The notes: generated from the sequence alone by a model not told the origin. A stretch of 64,000 bases of DNA from Thermohalobaculum sp965247385 (GCA_965247385.1 CBDFHG010000003.1:286497-350496); one strand, 5' to 3'; shown: positions 17,650 through 26,468, counted from the first letter of the stretch. Made by a program: numbers and translations.

Positions 17650-17663
17650 CTCAGCGCGCCCCC

Positions 17664-18452
17664 CTACAACTCAAAACTCGCCAGCACCGGAACGTGGTCC
17701 GACGGCTTCTCTGCCCCGCGCCAGTCGCGCAGGATGCGGCTGGAGCCCGGCACCGCCGCAACCCCGCCCCGGCTCCAGATGTGATCGAGCCGCCGGCCGC
17801 GGTCGGCTTCGGCCCAGTCGCGGGCACGGTAGGACCACCAGGAATACAGCCGCTCCGGCGCGGGCAGATGGGCCCGGGTCACGTCGGTCCAGTTGCCCGC
17901 TGCCTGCACCCGACCCAGCGCCTCGACCTCGACCGGGGTGTGGCTGACCACCTTGAGCAATTGCTTGTGCGACCAAACATCGTCTTCCAGCGGCGCGATG
18001 TTCAGGTCGCCGACCAGAATCGCCGGGCCGTCCTGTGCCGCGCCCCAAGCGGTCATTTCGTCGAGGAACTGGAGCTTGTGGGCGAATTTCGGGTTGGTCT
18101 CCGGGTCGGCCACGTCGCCGCCCGCCGGAATGTAGAAATTGTGCAGCACCGTGCCGCCGGGCAGCTTCGCGGCCACATGGCGGGCATCGCCCTTGGCGCA
18201 AAAATCCACTTGGCCGGCATCCTCCAGCGGCACCCGGCCGAAGATCGCGACGCCGTTATAGCCCTTCTGCCCGCGCACCACCGCGTGGCTGTAGCCCAGC
18301 TCCGCGAATACCTCGTAGGGGATCTTCTCAACGGGTGACTTGAGCTCCTGGAGGCACAGGACATCCGGCGCTTCCGCTTTCAGGAAGTCGGCGACCAGCC
18401 CGGCCCGCAGCCGCACAGAGTTAATGTTCCAGGTCGCAATCGTCAGGGGCAT
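17664..18452 (-). CDS. xth: Exodeoxyribonuclease III / AP endonuclease
   Basis: 262-residue exonuclease III-type enzyme of base-excision repair. Motifs of the EEP fold are in order: ATWNINSVRLR (metal Asn), LCLQELK (catalytic Glu), GYNGVAIF, NFYIPAGGDV, VGDLNIAP (catalytic Asp/Asn), YSWWSYR, RLDHIW and PSDHVPVLASFEL (catalytic His). The start is ATG 18452. In related genomes it lies close to ftsK-lolA; here the accessory block 12.4-17.65 kb separates them. An IS66 element is inserted about 120 bases upstream and may affect its promoter. Confidence 0.93.
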   Translation of the reverse strand: MPLTIATWNINSVRLRAGLVADFLKAEAPDVLCLQELKSPVEKIPYEVFAELGYSHAVVRGQKGYNGVAIFGRVPLEDAGQVDFCAKGDARHVAAKLPGGTVLHNFYIPAGGDVADPETNPKFAHKLQFLDEMTAWGAAQDGPAILVGDLNIAPLEDDVWSHKQLLKVVSHTPVEVEALGRVQAAGNWTDVTRAHLPAPERLYSWWSYRARDWAEADRGRRLDHIWSRGGVAAVPGSSRILRDWRGAEKPSDHVPVLASFEL

Positions 18453-18624
18453 ATTGGGTTTCCTCGGTTCCGGGCGGGCGAGAATGGACTGCCGTGCCGT
18501 GTGGCTCAAGTGTGATTCTGCGCGCGGGGGGGGGGGCGCGCCCAAAGGATGCAGAGCAGCCTTTGGAACAGGGTAAGCGTCCGGTCTCGGGGCTCTGGTT
18601 CGGTTCAGCGTCGGCCGATTGCGC

Positions 18625-20133
18625 TCAGGTCTGAGCGAAGCGCCACGGGAGCAACTCGTCGAGTTTGGTGATTTTGTGATCGGCGATGCGACTGAGCACA
18701 TCGGTCAGCCAGGCCTGGGGATCGACGCCGTTGAGCCTGGCGGTCTCGATCAGGGTATAGGCGATGGCGGCGGATTTACCGCCAGCCTCTGAGCCGACAA
18801 AAAGATAATTCTTGCGACCCAGGGCTATCGGCTTCATGGCGCGTTCGGCGGAATTGTTGTCGATCTCCAGAAAGCCGTGGTCGAGATACGGGCGCAGGCG
18901 CCTCATCCGGGTCAGGGCGTAGCGGATCGCCCTGGCGAGTTCGGACTTGCCGGAGATCTTTGGCAGCCGGGTTTGCAGCCAGGCTTCCAGAGCATCGAAG
19001 ATCGGTTTGGCGCGGGCTTGCCGGAGTTGGACCCGCTCAATGGGCACACTGCCGCGGGCATCCTTCTCGACGACGTAGAGCCCGGCGATGCGCTTGATGG
19101 CTTCCTCGGCGATGATCGAGCCCTCCGACTGGAAGACATCGGTGAACTTGCGCCGGATATGGGCCATGCAGGCGACTTCATCGACACCACCGGATCGGTA
19201 GAGCTCGTTGAACCCGGCATAGCCGTCCGCGTGCATCCAGCCCTTGTACCCGGCCAGGTGTTTGGTGGGGTGCTCGCCCTTGCGATCGACGGTGAACTGA
19301 TACCATGCCGCTGGTGGGTCGGCGCCGCCCCATGGCCGTTCGTCGCGAACATAGGTCCAGATCCGGGCGGTCTTGCATTTGCCGGTGCCCTTCACCTGCA
19401 TCTTCAGGGTGGTGTCGTCGGCAAAGATCGCCTGGCCGCGCTGAACATGGCGCCCGACCATATCAGCCAATGGTTCCAGCAGTGCCGCCGATTTGCCGAC
19501 CCAGTCGGACAGGGTCGAGCGGTCGAGATCAATGCCGTCGCGATCGAATATCCGGGACTGGCGATAGAGCGGGAGGTGATCGGCATACTTCGAGACCAGC
19601 ACATGGGCCAGCAAGGCCGGGCCGGGACGACCCCGCTCGATCGGGCGCGAGGGCAATGGTGCCTGGCAGATCGCCTCGCAACACGTGCAAGCCATGCGGG
19701 GCCGGACAAAGCGGTTCACGATGAACCGGCCAGGGATGTATTCCAGCTCTTCGGTGACATCTTCGCCGAGTTTCTTCAGAACCTCGCCGCACTTGCCGCA
19801 GGCCTCGCCGGGCGACAGCACTTGCTCGTTGCGCGGCAAGCTGTCCGGCAACGGTTTGCGCTTTGGTTTGTTCTTCGGCCCGGCGACAGTATCAGGCGGC
19901 GCAGGCGGCGCGATCTTCGCCGCCGCGATCTCTTCCTCTTCGAGCCCGAGTTCAAGCTGATCCATCGTCTCCGACTTCGAGCCAAACCGATGACGGCGGT
20001 GGCCAGCGAGCTGGTGTTCCAGCTTGGCGATCCGGAGCGCCCGGGACTTGACCGTCGCCACCAATTGCCCCGCGAACACCCTCAATTCCGAGGGATCATC
20101 GGGCAGTGATCCGGTCTGGTCCAGCATAGCCAT
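18625..20133 (-). CDS. tnpC: IS66 transposase TnpC
   Basis: 502-residue DDE transposase of IS66. The order seen is: a leucine-rich N-terminal coil (KSRALRIAKLEHQLAGHRRHRFGSKSE), a zinc-finger region (CGKCGEVL...CTCCEAIC), and the catalytic domain with IFADDTTLKMQ (first Asp), HADGYAGFNELY (second Asp) and DNNSAERAMKPIALGRKNYLF (final Glu). Its length is normal for the family and there is no interruption, so it is likely active. Confidence 0.95.
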   Translation of the reverse strand: MAMLDQTGSLPDDPSELRVFAGQLVATVKSRALRIAKLEHQLAGHRRHRFGSKSETMDQLELGLEEEEIAAAKIAPPAPPDTVAGPKNKPKRKPLPDSLPRNEQVLSPGEACGKCGEVLKKLGEDVTEELEYIPGRFIVNRFVRPRMACTCCEAICQAPLPSRPIERGRPGPALLAHVLVSKYADHLPLYRQSRIFDRDGIDLDRSTLSDWVGKSAALLEPLADMVGRHVQRGQAIFADDTTLKMQVKGTGKCKTARIWTYVRDERPWGGADPPAAWYQFTVDRKGEHPTKHLAGYKGWMHADGYAGFNELYRSGGVDEVACMAHIRRKFTDVFQSEGSIIAEEAIKRIAGLYVVEKDARGSVPIERVQLRQARAKPIFDALEAWLQTRLPKISGKSELARAIRYALTRMRRLRPYLDHGFLEIDNNSAERAMKPIALGRKNYLFVGSEAGGKSAAIAYTLIETARLNGVDPQAWLTDVLSRIADHKITKLDELLPWRFAQT

Positions 20134-20201
20134 TCCATACCAGAACGCGACACTGAAGGGAATCCCCGAAGCGTCATATTTCTCTGCTTTTGTTCAAAAA
20201 A

Positions 20202-20549
20202 TCATCCTGCCGTCAGGGGCCGCCAGGTGCGCAGCGGCGCGCGCCAGTCGATGCCCTCCAACAGCATCGCCAGTTGCACCGATGTCACCGACAACCTGCC
20301 ATGCGCCGGCGATGGCCAGACGAACCTGCCGCGCTCCAGACGCCTGGAAAACAGACACGCCCCTTGCCCGTCCCACCATATGACCTTGATCAGGTCGGCG
20401 CGCCGCCGCCGGAACACGAACAGGTGCCCGGAATACGGGTCCTGCTCCAGAACCTTCCCGGCCAGCGCCGACAAACCGTTGAACCCCTTGCGCATATCGG
20501 TAACGCCAGCCGCCAGCCAGACCTTCGTCTGCACGGGAACCGGGATCAT
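20202..20549 (-). CDS. tnpB: IS66 accessory protein TnpB
   Basis: 115-residue IS66 Orf2 protein, recognised by VTDMRKGFNGLSALAG, GHLFVFRRRRADLIKVIWWDGQG and CLFSRRLERGRFVWP. It is needed with TnpA and TnpC for transposition in characterised IS66 elements; its biochemical role is not defined. Its ATG overlaps the tnpA stop by four bases, giving coupled translation. Confidence 0.93.
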   Translation of the reverse strand: MIPVPVQTKVWLAAGVTDMRKGFNGLSALAGKVLEQDPYSGHLFVFRRRRADLIKVIWWDGQGACLFSRRLERGRFVWPSPAHGRLSVTSVQLAMLLEGIDWRAPLRTWRPLTAG

Positions 20550-20899
20550 GCGCTCAGACCTCGCGCCAACAGCACCACCATGTCCGGATCAAAGGCACCG
20601 CTGAGCGTCAGACGATGGCCCGATGCAAGGGCGATCTCGACCCGGCCGTCGCTGGATGGAATGATCGGCTCCGGCGCGGCGGTGATCGCAGTCGACATCA
20701 CCTCGACAGGCAGGAAAAACACCCCATCACCACCTGGCCCAAACCGCGGATCACGACGCCACGCGAACACCATGTTCGCGCTCAGCCCGTGATGGCGCGC
20801 CACCGACGCAACCGAAGCCCCTGGATCAAGCGCCTCGGCCACAACACGGCGCTTGAACGCATTCGAGTAGCTCCGCCGATTGCCTCTACGATGATCCAT
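20546..20899 (-). CDS. tnpA: IS66 accessory protein TnpA
   Basis: 117-residue IS66 Orf1 protein from ATG 20899 (a TTG three codons upstream is possible). A helix-turn-helix of the IS3/IS66 OrfA type is visible: RRSYSNAFKRRVVAEALDPG, ASVASVARHHGLSANMVFAW. It probably binds the element's ends. It is the first gene of the three-gene operon and overlaps tnpB by four bases. Confidence 0.92.
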   Translation of the reverse strand: MDHRRGNRRSYSNAFKRRVVAEALDPGASVASVARHHGLSANMVFAWRRDPRFGPGGDGVFFLPVEVMSTAITAAPEPIIPSSDGRVEIALASGHRLTLSGAFDPDMVVLLARGLSA

Positions 20900-21006
20900 C
20901 AAGTTCAAGTGTCCTCGTAATTCAAACGGACATTATCGCCCGCGATCACCCGAAGGCTCGCACGCCAATCACAAACCATTCAAGGGCGGGGAGACCGGAC
21001 GGTTAC

Positions 21007-21078
21007 GGAACAGGCGCATAAATACGTGAGGCGGGAGGCGGCGCGCGTAAAATCCGTTCAGCGGATTTTGGCACAGGT
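21007..21078. repeat. Right half of a palindromic repeat split by IS66
   Basis: After the IS66 duplication the sequence continues CGCATAAATACG...GGCGGGAGGCGGCGCGC and then AAAATCCG/CGGATTTT, modules seen in other copies. The left half is at about 18515-18572 (GGCGCGCCCAAAGG...). Joining the two halves restores TTTGGAACAGGCGCA, equivalent to TTCGAACAGGCGCA elsewhere. Confidence 0.65.
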
Positions 21079-21117
21079 AAAAAAGTAGCGCCCGATGCGG
21101 GGGAGCACCGGGCGCTT
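21079..21117 (-). terminator. Rho-independent terminator of the cenR-like gene
   Basis: Read on the minus strand: AAGCGCCCGG, a short loop, then CGGGCGCT and ACTTTTTT. The stem of about eight G/C-rich pairs followed by six T residues lies 130 bases past the response-regulator stop. Confidence 0.75.
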
Positions 21118-21248
21118 GCCCGTTTCGGGCGGGCCACGGATAGGACGAGGGGAGCCCTATCCGCTGGCAGCGGCGGGTTCGGGGGGAAATGGCCGCTGCC
21201 TAAAGAAGGATTTAGGACCTCCTGTCCCGGCTTCAAGGGCAGGCCGGT

Positions 21249-21935
21249 TCACATTCCCAGCCGATAGCCTCCGGCATCGGTGAGCAGAATCGAGGCATTG
21301 GACGGATTCGGTTCGATCTTTTGGCGCAGGCGATAGATGTGGGTCTCCAGCGTGTGAGTGGTGACGCCAGCGTTGTAACCCCAGACCTCGCGCAACAACA
21401 CCTCGCGCTCGACCGTACGCCCACTGGACCGGTAGAGGAACTTGAGGATGTTGGTTTCCTTCTCGGTCAGCCTGATCTTTCGGTCGTTTTCGTCGAGCAG
21501 CATCTTGGTTCCGGGGCGGAAGCTGTAGGGGCCGATGGCGAAGACGGCGTCCTCGGATTGCTCGTGCTGGCGCAACTGGGCACGGATGCGGGCCAGCAGT
21601 ACCGGAAACTTGAATGGTTTGGCGACATAGTCGTTGGCCCCGGAGTCGAGCCCCAGAATGGTGTCCGAATCCGTGATGTGCCCAGTGAGCATGACCACCG
21701 GGCATTTCACCCCCTGTTTGCGCATCAGTTGGCAGACCTCGCGCCCGTCGATATCCGGCAGGCCGATATCGAGGATGATCAGGTCGTGCATCTCGGCCTT
21801 GGCGCGCTCGATGCCGCGATGGCCATCCTCGGCCTCGTAGACGTCGAACTCCTCCATCATCATCAACTGGTCGGCCAGCGCCTCGCGCAGATCGGCGTCG
21901 TCATCGATCAGCAGAATCTTCTTGGCAACGGTCAT
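21249..21935 (-). CDS. cenR: OmpR-family response regulator, CenR-like
   Basis: 228 residues. The receiver domain (about 6-120) has acidic pocket DDD (residues 11-13), phospho-acceptor in LIILDIGLPDIDG, Thr in VVMLTGH and Lys in YVAKPFK. The OmpR/PhoB winged helix (about 135-228) has RLTEKETNILKFLYRSSGR...VWGYNAGVTTHTLETHIYRLRQKIEP. ATG 21935 was chosen because AGAGGG lies six bases upstream; ATG 21950 adds five residues. Sequence and Rhodobacterales location fit CenR, an essential envelope regulator in alphaproteobacteria; no histidine kinase gene is adjacent. The symbol is a family-level suggestion. Confidence 0.82.
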   Translation of the reverse strand: MTVAKKILLIDDDADLREALADQLMMMEEFDVYEAEDGHRGIERAKAEMHDLIILDIGLPDIDGREVCQLMRKQGVKCPVVMLTGHITDSDTILGLDSGANDYVAKPFKFPVLLARIRAQLRQHEQSEDAVFAIGPYSFRPGTKMLLDENDRKIRLTEKETNILKFLYRSSGRTVEREVLLREVWGYNAGVTTHTLETHIYRLRQKIEPNPSNASILLTDAGGYRLGM

Positions 21936-22144
21936 CTCGAGCCCTCTCATGCGCCAATTCGGCTTCGGGTTAATTCCTTCAGAATTGGGCTTTATGACCG
22001 CAAATCCCAGCAATTCTGACAAATCCTCACCAATCTGTGTCCGGCGCCCGGCTTTGTTACGAAAGTCGCGGGCATTCTGGAACGGTCTCCCATATATTGT
22101 TATCAGATCCAACTTGGCGAAGTTTACCCAGAAAGACGCGGGGA

Positions 22145-23260
22145 ATGCCACTGAACACGCCGTTATCCCTGACCGCGGAGGAACTGGTCGCCCGTGCCCG
22201 CGCCGATCTGAGGATCGGCGCGCCGGTGGCGTTGACGTCGGCCTCCGGGGGCGCCCTGGTAGCCGCTGCCGAGACCCTGTCGGCGCAGCGCCTGGCTGCC
22301 CTGCGCACGGTGGCACCGGAGGCGCTGGACCTCGCCGTCTCGCACCGCCGGGCGGAGACGCTGCGCGCACGGGCCTATGATGGTGAGCTGGCCCGCATCG
22401 TCGTGCCCGGCGATGCCGATGCCGCCTGGGTGCTGGCCACCGCCGACCCGTCGCGCGACCTGGCCACGCCGCTGAAGGGGCCATATACGACCCGGCGCGA
22501 GGGGCCGTCCGACCTCCACGCGCTCGCTCTGGCGCTGGCCAAGCAGGCCCGCCTGCTGCCTGCGGTCGTGGTCGCGGTGTGGCGCAAAGCCGGCCCGGTT
22601 CAGGCACTGGCCGCCGAAGCCGGACTGACGGTGCTGACCGAGATCATCCTGCGCCGCGCCGCCGAGGCCGCCCCGCAGATGCAACGGGTTTCGGACGCCC
22701 GCGTGCCGACTCGCTTCGCTGAAGCCGGGCGCTGCCACGTGTTTCGTCCCGCCGATGGCGGCGAGGAGCATTACGCTATCGAGATCGGCCGCCCGTCGCG
22801 CACAGCGCCGGTGCTGGCGCGGTTGCATTCGGCGTGTTTCACCGGGGACGTGCTCGGCTCGCTGAAATGCGATTGCGGCGCGCAGCTTGCCGCCGCCATG
22901 ACCCAGATGGCGGCGGAGGAGTCCGGCATCCTGCTCTACATGAACCAGGAGGGGCGCGGCATCGGGCTGGCCAACAAGATGCGCGCCTATGCGTTGCAGG
23001 ATCAGGGTTACGACACGGTCGAGGCCAACCACCGGCTGGGGTTTGAGGACGACGAGCGCGATTTCCGGCTTGGCGCCGAGATCCTGAAGGCGATGGGTTT
23101 TGCTGCTGTGCGCCTGATGACCAACAACCCGGCCAAGATCGCGATGATGCGCGAGGCGGGGGTCGAGGTGACCGAGCGGGTGCCGCTGAAGGTCGGCCGA
23201 ACGGCGCAGAACGAGGCCTATCTGGCCACCAAGGCGGCGAAGAGCGGGCATCTGATGTGA
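22145..23260 (+). CDS. ribA: GTP cyclohydrolase II
   Basis: 371-residue RibA, catalysing the first step of riboflavin synthesis from GTP. The C-terminal catalytic half has the zinc-cysteine motif LHSACFTGDVLGSLKCDCGAQL, the substrate loop MNQEGRGIGLANKMRAYALQD and NNPAKIAMMREAGVEV. The N-terminal about 150 residues replace a DHBP-synthase domain with a divergent Ala-rich region, as in several Rhodobacterales proteins, so this is not a bifunctional RibBA. The start is ATG 22145, preceded by GGGGA. The YkuD frame begins at the ribA stop with a four-base overlap, so the two were one operon. Confidence 0.88.
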   Translation: MPLNTPLSLTAEELVARARADLRIGAPVALTSASGGALVAAAETLSAQRLAALRTVAPEALDLAVSHRRAETLRARAYDGELARIVVPGDADAAWVLATADPSRDLATPLKGPYTTRREGPSDLHALALALAKQARLLPAVVVAVWRKAGPVQALAAEAGLTVLTEIILRRAAEAAPQMQRVSDARVPTRFAEAGRCHVFRPADGGEEHYAIEIGRPSRTAPVLARLHSACFTGDVLGSLKCDCGAQLAAAMTQMAAEESGILLYMNQEGRGIGLANKMRAYALQDQGYDTVEANHRLGFEDDERDFRLGAEILKAMGFAAVRLMTNNPAKIAMMREAGVEVTERVPLKVGRTAQNEAYLATKAAKSGHLM

Positions 23261-23800
23261 CCTGCCCCCCGCGGGCGCGGCCCGGCGACCTGGTCGTTGG
23301 TCCCTGGCGCGCGCGGTTCCTCGGGCGCCGCTTTCCCTGTTCCATCGGGCGTGGCAGTATCGTCCCGGCGCAGGCGAAAAGCGAGGGCGATGGCGCCAGC
23401 CCGGCGGGGGCCTGGGCGTTGACCCGGCTCTACTGGCGCGCCGACCGGGGTAGACGCCCGGTGACTGCGCTGGCGGCCACGCCCCTCGGCCCACGGCAAG
23501 GGCTGGGCAGAGGTGCCGGAGGACCCCGCTTACAACCTCCCCGTCCGCCATCCGCACCGGTTCCCGGCTGACCGCATGGCGCGCGGCGACCCGCTCTACG
23601 ATATCTGTGCGATCACCGACCACAACGCCGCCCTGGTGGTGCCGGGGGCGGGCAGCAGCGCCATCTTTGTCCATCTGTGGCGGCGTCCGCGTTGGCCGAC
23701 AGCGGGGTGTGTCGCTTTCCGGAGGTGGGATCTGGAGTGGATATTGGCCCGCTGGCGGCCCGCCTCGCGGTTGGTGATCCGAATGCGTGGCGGGATGTGA
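23257..23800 (+). pseudogene. L,D-transpeptidase (YkuD) family, frameshifted
   Basis: The first frame from ATG 23257 gives GPWRARFLGRRFPCSIGRGS...EGDGASPAGAW...LYWRADRG, a YkuD N-terminal half. At about 23500 the homology passes to the next frame: PEDPAYNLPVRHPHRF...YDICAITDHN and IFVHLWRRPRWPTAGCVAF, which contains the His/Cys catalytic signature. One base change near GGGCTGGGCAGAGG would restore a single protein of about 180 residues. Neither half alone has a complete catalytic domain. It is either a recent pseudogene or a sequencing error. Confidence 0.75.
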
Positions 23801-23912
23801 GGCAAACGGCGGTGGAAAAGAGAGAGAAATTGCTTGATCGGCGGTGAAATCCGGCATTGAGATGCACGGACAGCAGGGCGCTGTCTGGCGCGCCGCGCCG
23901 GAGGATTCGCCC

Positions 23913-25109
23913 ATGCCCGATATCGACCTGCCCTTCACCCGCGACGAATACGCCGGGCGTCTGGCCAAGACCCGTGCCGCCATGGAGGCCGCCGGGATCG
24001 AGGTGCTGTTCACCTGCGATCCCTCGAACATGGCCTGGCTGACCGGCTATGACGGGTGGAGTTTTTATGTGCATCAGGGGGTCGTCGTCGGGCCGTCGGA
24101 CGATCCCGTCTTCTGGGGGCGCGGCATGGACGCCAACGGGGCGCTGCGTACCTGCTATATGAGCCCGGACGACATCGTCGGCTATCCGGACCATTTCGTC
24201 ATGTCGACCGAGTTCCACCCAATGGACCATCTGGCGGAGCTGATCCGCGAGCGGGGTTGGGGCGGGTGCAGCCTCGGGGTCGAGATGGAGAACTACTATT
24301 ACTCGGCCAAGGCCCATGCAGTGTTTGGCGCAGCGCTGTCGGGCAACCGGATCATCGACGCCACGGCGCTGGTCAACTGGTGCCGGGCGGTGAAGTCGCC
24401 GGCCGAGATCCTGTTCATGCGCCGCGCCGCGCGGATCGTCGAGCGCATGCATGCGAGGATTCTCGAGGTCATCGAGCCGGGCAAGCGCAAGAACGAGCTC
24501 GCGGCGGAGGTGTTCCATACCGCGATCTGGGGGGCGGAGTTCGAGGGCGTCAGCTTCGGCGGCGATTACCCGGCGATCACGCCCCTTATGCCCACCGGCA
24601 AGGACGCCTCGGCGGCGCATCTGACCTGGGACGACCGCCCGTTCGAGACCGGGGCGGGGACGTTCTTCGAGATCGCGGGGGTTTATCGGCGCTACCACGC
24701 ACCGCTGTGCCGGACGGTGTTTCTGGGCACTCCGCCGAGCGACATGCTGGCCGCCGAGGAGGCGGTGCTGGAGGGCATTGAGGACGGCATCAGCGCGGCG
24801 CGGCGCGGCAATACGGCGGGCGACGTGGCGCGGGCCTTCTACGACGTGCTGGAGAAGCGCGGGATCAAGCGCGAGGGGCGCTGTGGCTATCCCATCGGGT
24901 TGAGTTATCCCCCCGATTGGGGCGAGCGGACGTTCTCGATTCGGCCGGTGGATACCACCGTGCTGGAGCCGGGCATGACCTTCCATTTCATGCCGGCGCT
25001 GTGGATGGAGGACTGGGGGCTGGAGATCACCGAGATGCTGTTGATACGTGACAGCGGCCCGGCGGAGTGCCTGGCGGATTATCCGCGCGAGTTGTTCGTC
25101 AAGCCATGA
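23913..25109 (+). CDS. doeA: Ectoine hydrolase, M24-peptidase-like (DoeA/EutD)
   Basis: 398 residues, creatinase/prolidase fold. DoeA-type features run along the whole length: NMAWLTGYDGWSFYVHQG, GRGMDANGA, PDDIVGYPDHFV, HPMDHLAELIRERGWG, LTWDDRPFETGAGTFFEIAG and GYPIGLSYPPDWGERT. DoeA opens the ectoine ring to N-alpha-acetyl-L-2,4-diaminobutyrate. ATG 23913 is chosen for its GAGGA site and because related proteins start close to DLPFTRDEY. It overlaps the argE-like gene by four bases. No ectoine transporter, DoeB or DoeC gene is in the window, so the pathway is incomplete here. Confidence 0.82.
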   Translation: MPDIDLPFTRDEYAGRLAKTRAAMEAAGIEVLFTCDPSNMAWLTGYDGWSFYVHQGVVVGPSDDPVFWGRGMDANGALRTCYMSPDDIVGYPDHFVMSTEFHPMDHLAELIRERGWGGCSLGVEMENYYYSAKAHAVFGAALSGNRIIDATALVNWCRAVKSPAEILFMRRAARIVERMHARILEVIEPGKRKNELAAEVFHTAIWGAEFEGVSFGGDYPAITPLMPTGKDASAAHLTWDDRPFETGAGTFFEIAGVYRRYHAPLCRTVFLGTPPSDMLAAEEAVLEGIEDGISAARRGNTAGDVARAFYDVLEKRGIKREGRCGYPIGLSYPPDWGERTFSIRPVDTTVLEPGMTFHFMPALWMEDWGLEITEMLLIRDSGPAECLADYPRELFVKP

Positions 25110-26266
25110 GTTTGTTGATCGATACCCGCGAGATTCTGGCCGAACTGATCGGCTTTCCGACCATCTCGTCGGACTCGAACCTGGCGCTGATCGAATGGTG
25201 CGCCGCGCGGCTGGAGGGGTCGGGGGCGCACTGCGAGATCACGCGCGACGCGGCCGGGGCAAAGGCGAACCTGTTTGCCACCATCGGGCCGGATGTGGAT
25301 GGCGGGGTGGTGCTGTCGGGCCATACGGATGTGGTGCCGGTCGAAGGGCAGAACTGGTCGAGCGATCCGTTTGTCGCGGTCGAGCGCGATGGGCTGATCT
25401 ACGGGCGCGGTTCCTGCGACATGAAGGGGTTTCTGGCCGGTGCGCTGGCGCTGGCACCGCGAATCGCGGCGGCGAACCTGAAGCGCCCGGTGCATTTCGC
25501 GCTGAGCTATGACGAGGAGGTCGGCTGCCTGGGCGCCCGGGTCATGCTGAAGGCGCTGGAGGCTTCGGGGCGGCGACCCGGCATTTGCATCATTGGCGAG
25601 CCGACCGAGATGCGGATCATTGAGGGGCACAAGGGCTGCAACGAGTATACCACCCGGTTCAGTGGGTTGGCGGGTCACAGCGCGGCCCCGCATCTGGGTG
25701 TGAGTGCTGTGGAGTATGCGGTGCTCTACGCCGCGCGGCTGATGGCGCTACGCGAGGCGCTGATTGCGCGCACCTCGCCGGGCTCGCGCTTCGAGCCGCC
25801 TTGCACGACGCTTCAGGTGGGTGGGATGCGGGGCGGTATCGCCCATAATGTGATCGCCGATCAGTGCGAACTGGACTGGGAGATGAGGCCGGTGGTTCCG
25901 GCGGATGCGGAGTTCGTCAAACGCGAGATCGGCGACTATGTGGACAGCACCCTGCTGCCTGCCATGCGGGCGGTCCATGCGGATGCCAGCATCGAGACCG
26001 AGGTGATCGGCGAGGTGGTGGGTTTCGAGCCGATGCCGGAGTCGGAAGCCTGTGAACTGGTCGCGGAACTGACCGGCTCGAACACCCGCGAGGTGGTCTC
26101 GTTCGGGACCGAGGCGGGGCTGTTCCAGACGATGGACATCTCGACGGTGATCTGCGGGCCGGGTTCGATCGGCGAGGCGCACAAGGCGGACGAGTTCGTG
26201 GCGGTTGAGCAGCTTCGCCAGTGCCTGGAGATGATCGAGGGGCTGGTGGCGTGGCTGGAGCGGTGA
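25106..26266 (+). CDS. argE: Acetylornithine deacetylase-like (M20) enzyme
   Basis: 386-residue zinc amidohydrolase of the ArgE/DapE group. Metal and catalytic motifs: LSGHTDVVPV (His/Asp), YGRGSCDMKGFLAG (bridging Asp), LSYDEEVGCLGA (catalytic Glu pair), IGEPTEM and GIGEAHKADEF-type C-terminal His (GSIGEAHKADEFV). The ATGA overlap with doeA points to coupled expression. ArgE removes acetyl from N-acetylornithine; here the likely substrate is N-acetyl-diaminobutyrate made by DoeA, standing in for DoeB. That is an inference from position; ordinary ArgE function is the alternative. Confidence 0.85.
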   Translation: MSLLIDTREILAELIGFPTISSDSNLALIEWCAARLEGSGAHCEITRDAAGAKANLFATIGPDVDGGVVLSGHTDVVPVEGQNWSSDPFVAVERDGLIYGRGSCDMKGFLAGALALAPRIAAANLKRPVHFALSYDEEVGCLGARVMLKALEASGRRPGICIIGEPTEMRIIEGHKGCNEYTTRFSGLAGHSAAPHLGVSAVEYAVLYAARLMALREALIARTSPGSRFEPPCTTLQVGGMRGGIAHNVIADQCELDWEMRPVVPADAEFVKREIGDYVDSTLLPAMRAVHADASIETEVIGEVVGFEPMPESEACELVAELTGSNTREVVSFGTEAGLFQTMDISTVICGPGSIGEAHKADEFVAVEQLRQCLEMIEGLVAWLER

Positions 26267-26314
26267 GCGCTGTGCCGAGGCCCCTGCCTTGGGTCCGGAG
26301 CCTCGATCCGGGCT

Positions 26315-26468
26315 GGTAAAAAATACCAGTGTCCGCACTCGCGAACCCACCCCGCCACCCTGCTCGGCCACCAATGATACGGTGTCTCCAATGGGTGCCA
26401 TTGGTGGCCGGGCGGGGTGGTGGAGTTGGGGGATAGGCTCGCGAGTGCGAACACTGGTAGAATTTACC
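26315..26468. repeat. 154-base imperfect palindrome, repeat-family variant
   Basis: The whole 26267-26612 spacer has no convincing gene. It holds an inverted repeat running from GGTAAA at 26315 to TTTACC at 26468. The outer arms ACCAGTGTCCGCACTCGCGA and TCGCGAGTGCGAACACTGGT pair at 19 of 20 positions, and the inner arms GGCCACCAATG and CATTGGTGGCC flank a loop of about 22 bases. The centre matches the large hairpin at about 4000. The rest of the spacer (26469-26612) probably holds the oxidase promoter, not identified. Confidence 0.75.

Larger units (their letters stand above)
18573..21006 (-). mobile_element. Intact IS66-family element with 8-bp target duplication
   Basis: The 2434-bp element carries tnpA, tnpB and tnpC on the minus strand. 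Its ends are GTAAGCGTCCGGTCTCGG at 18573 and the complement of GTAACCGTCCGGTCTC ending at 21006. The flanks are identical: GGAACAGG at 18565-18572 and at 21007-21014. The exact duplication shows a simple and probably recent transposition. The target is the GAACAGGCGCA core of a palindromic repeat copy, whose halves now lie on either side. Confidence 0.93.
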
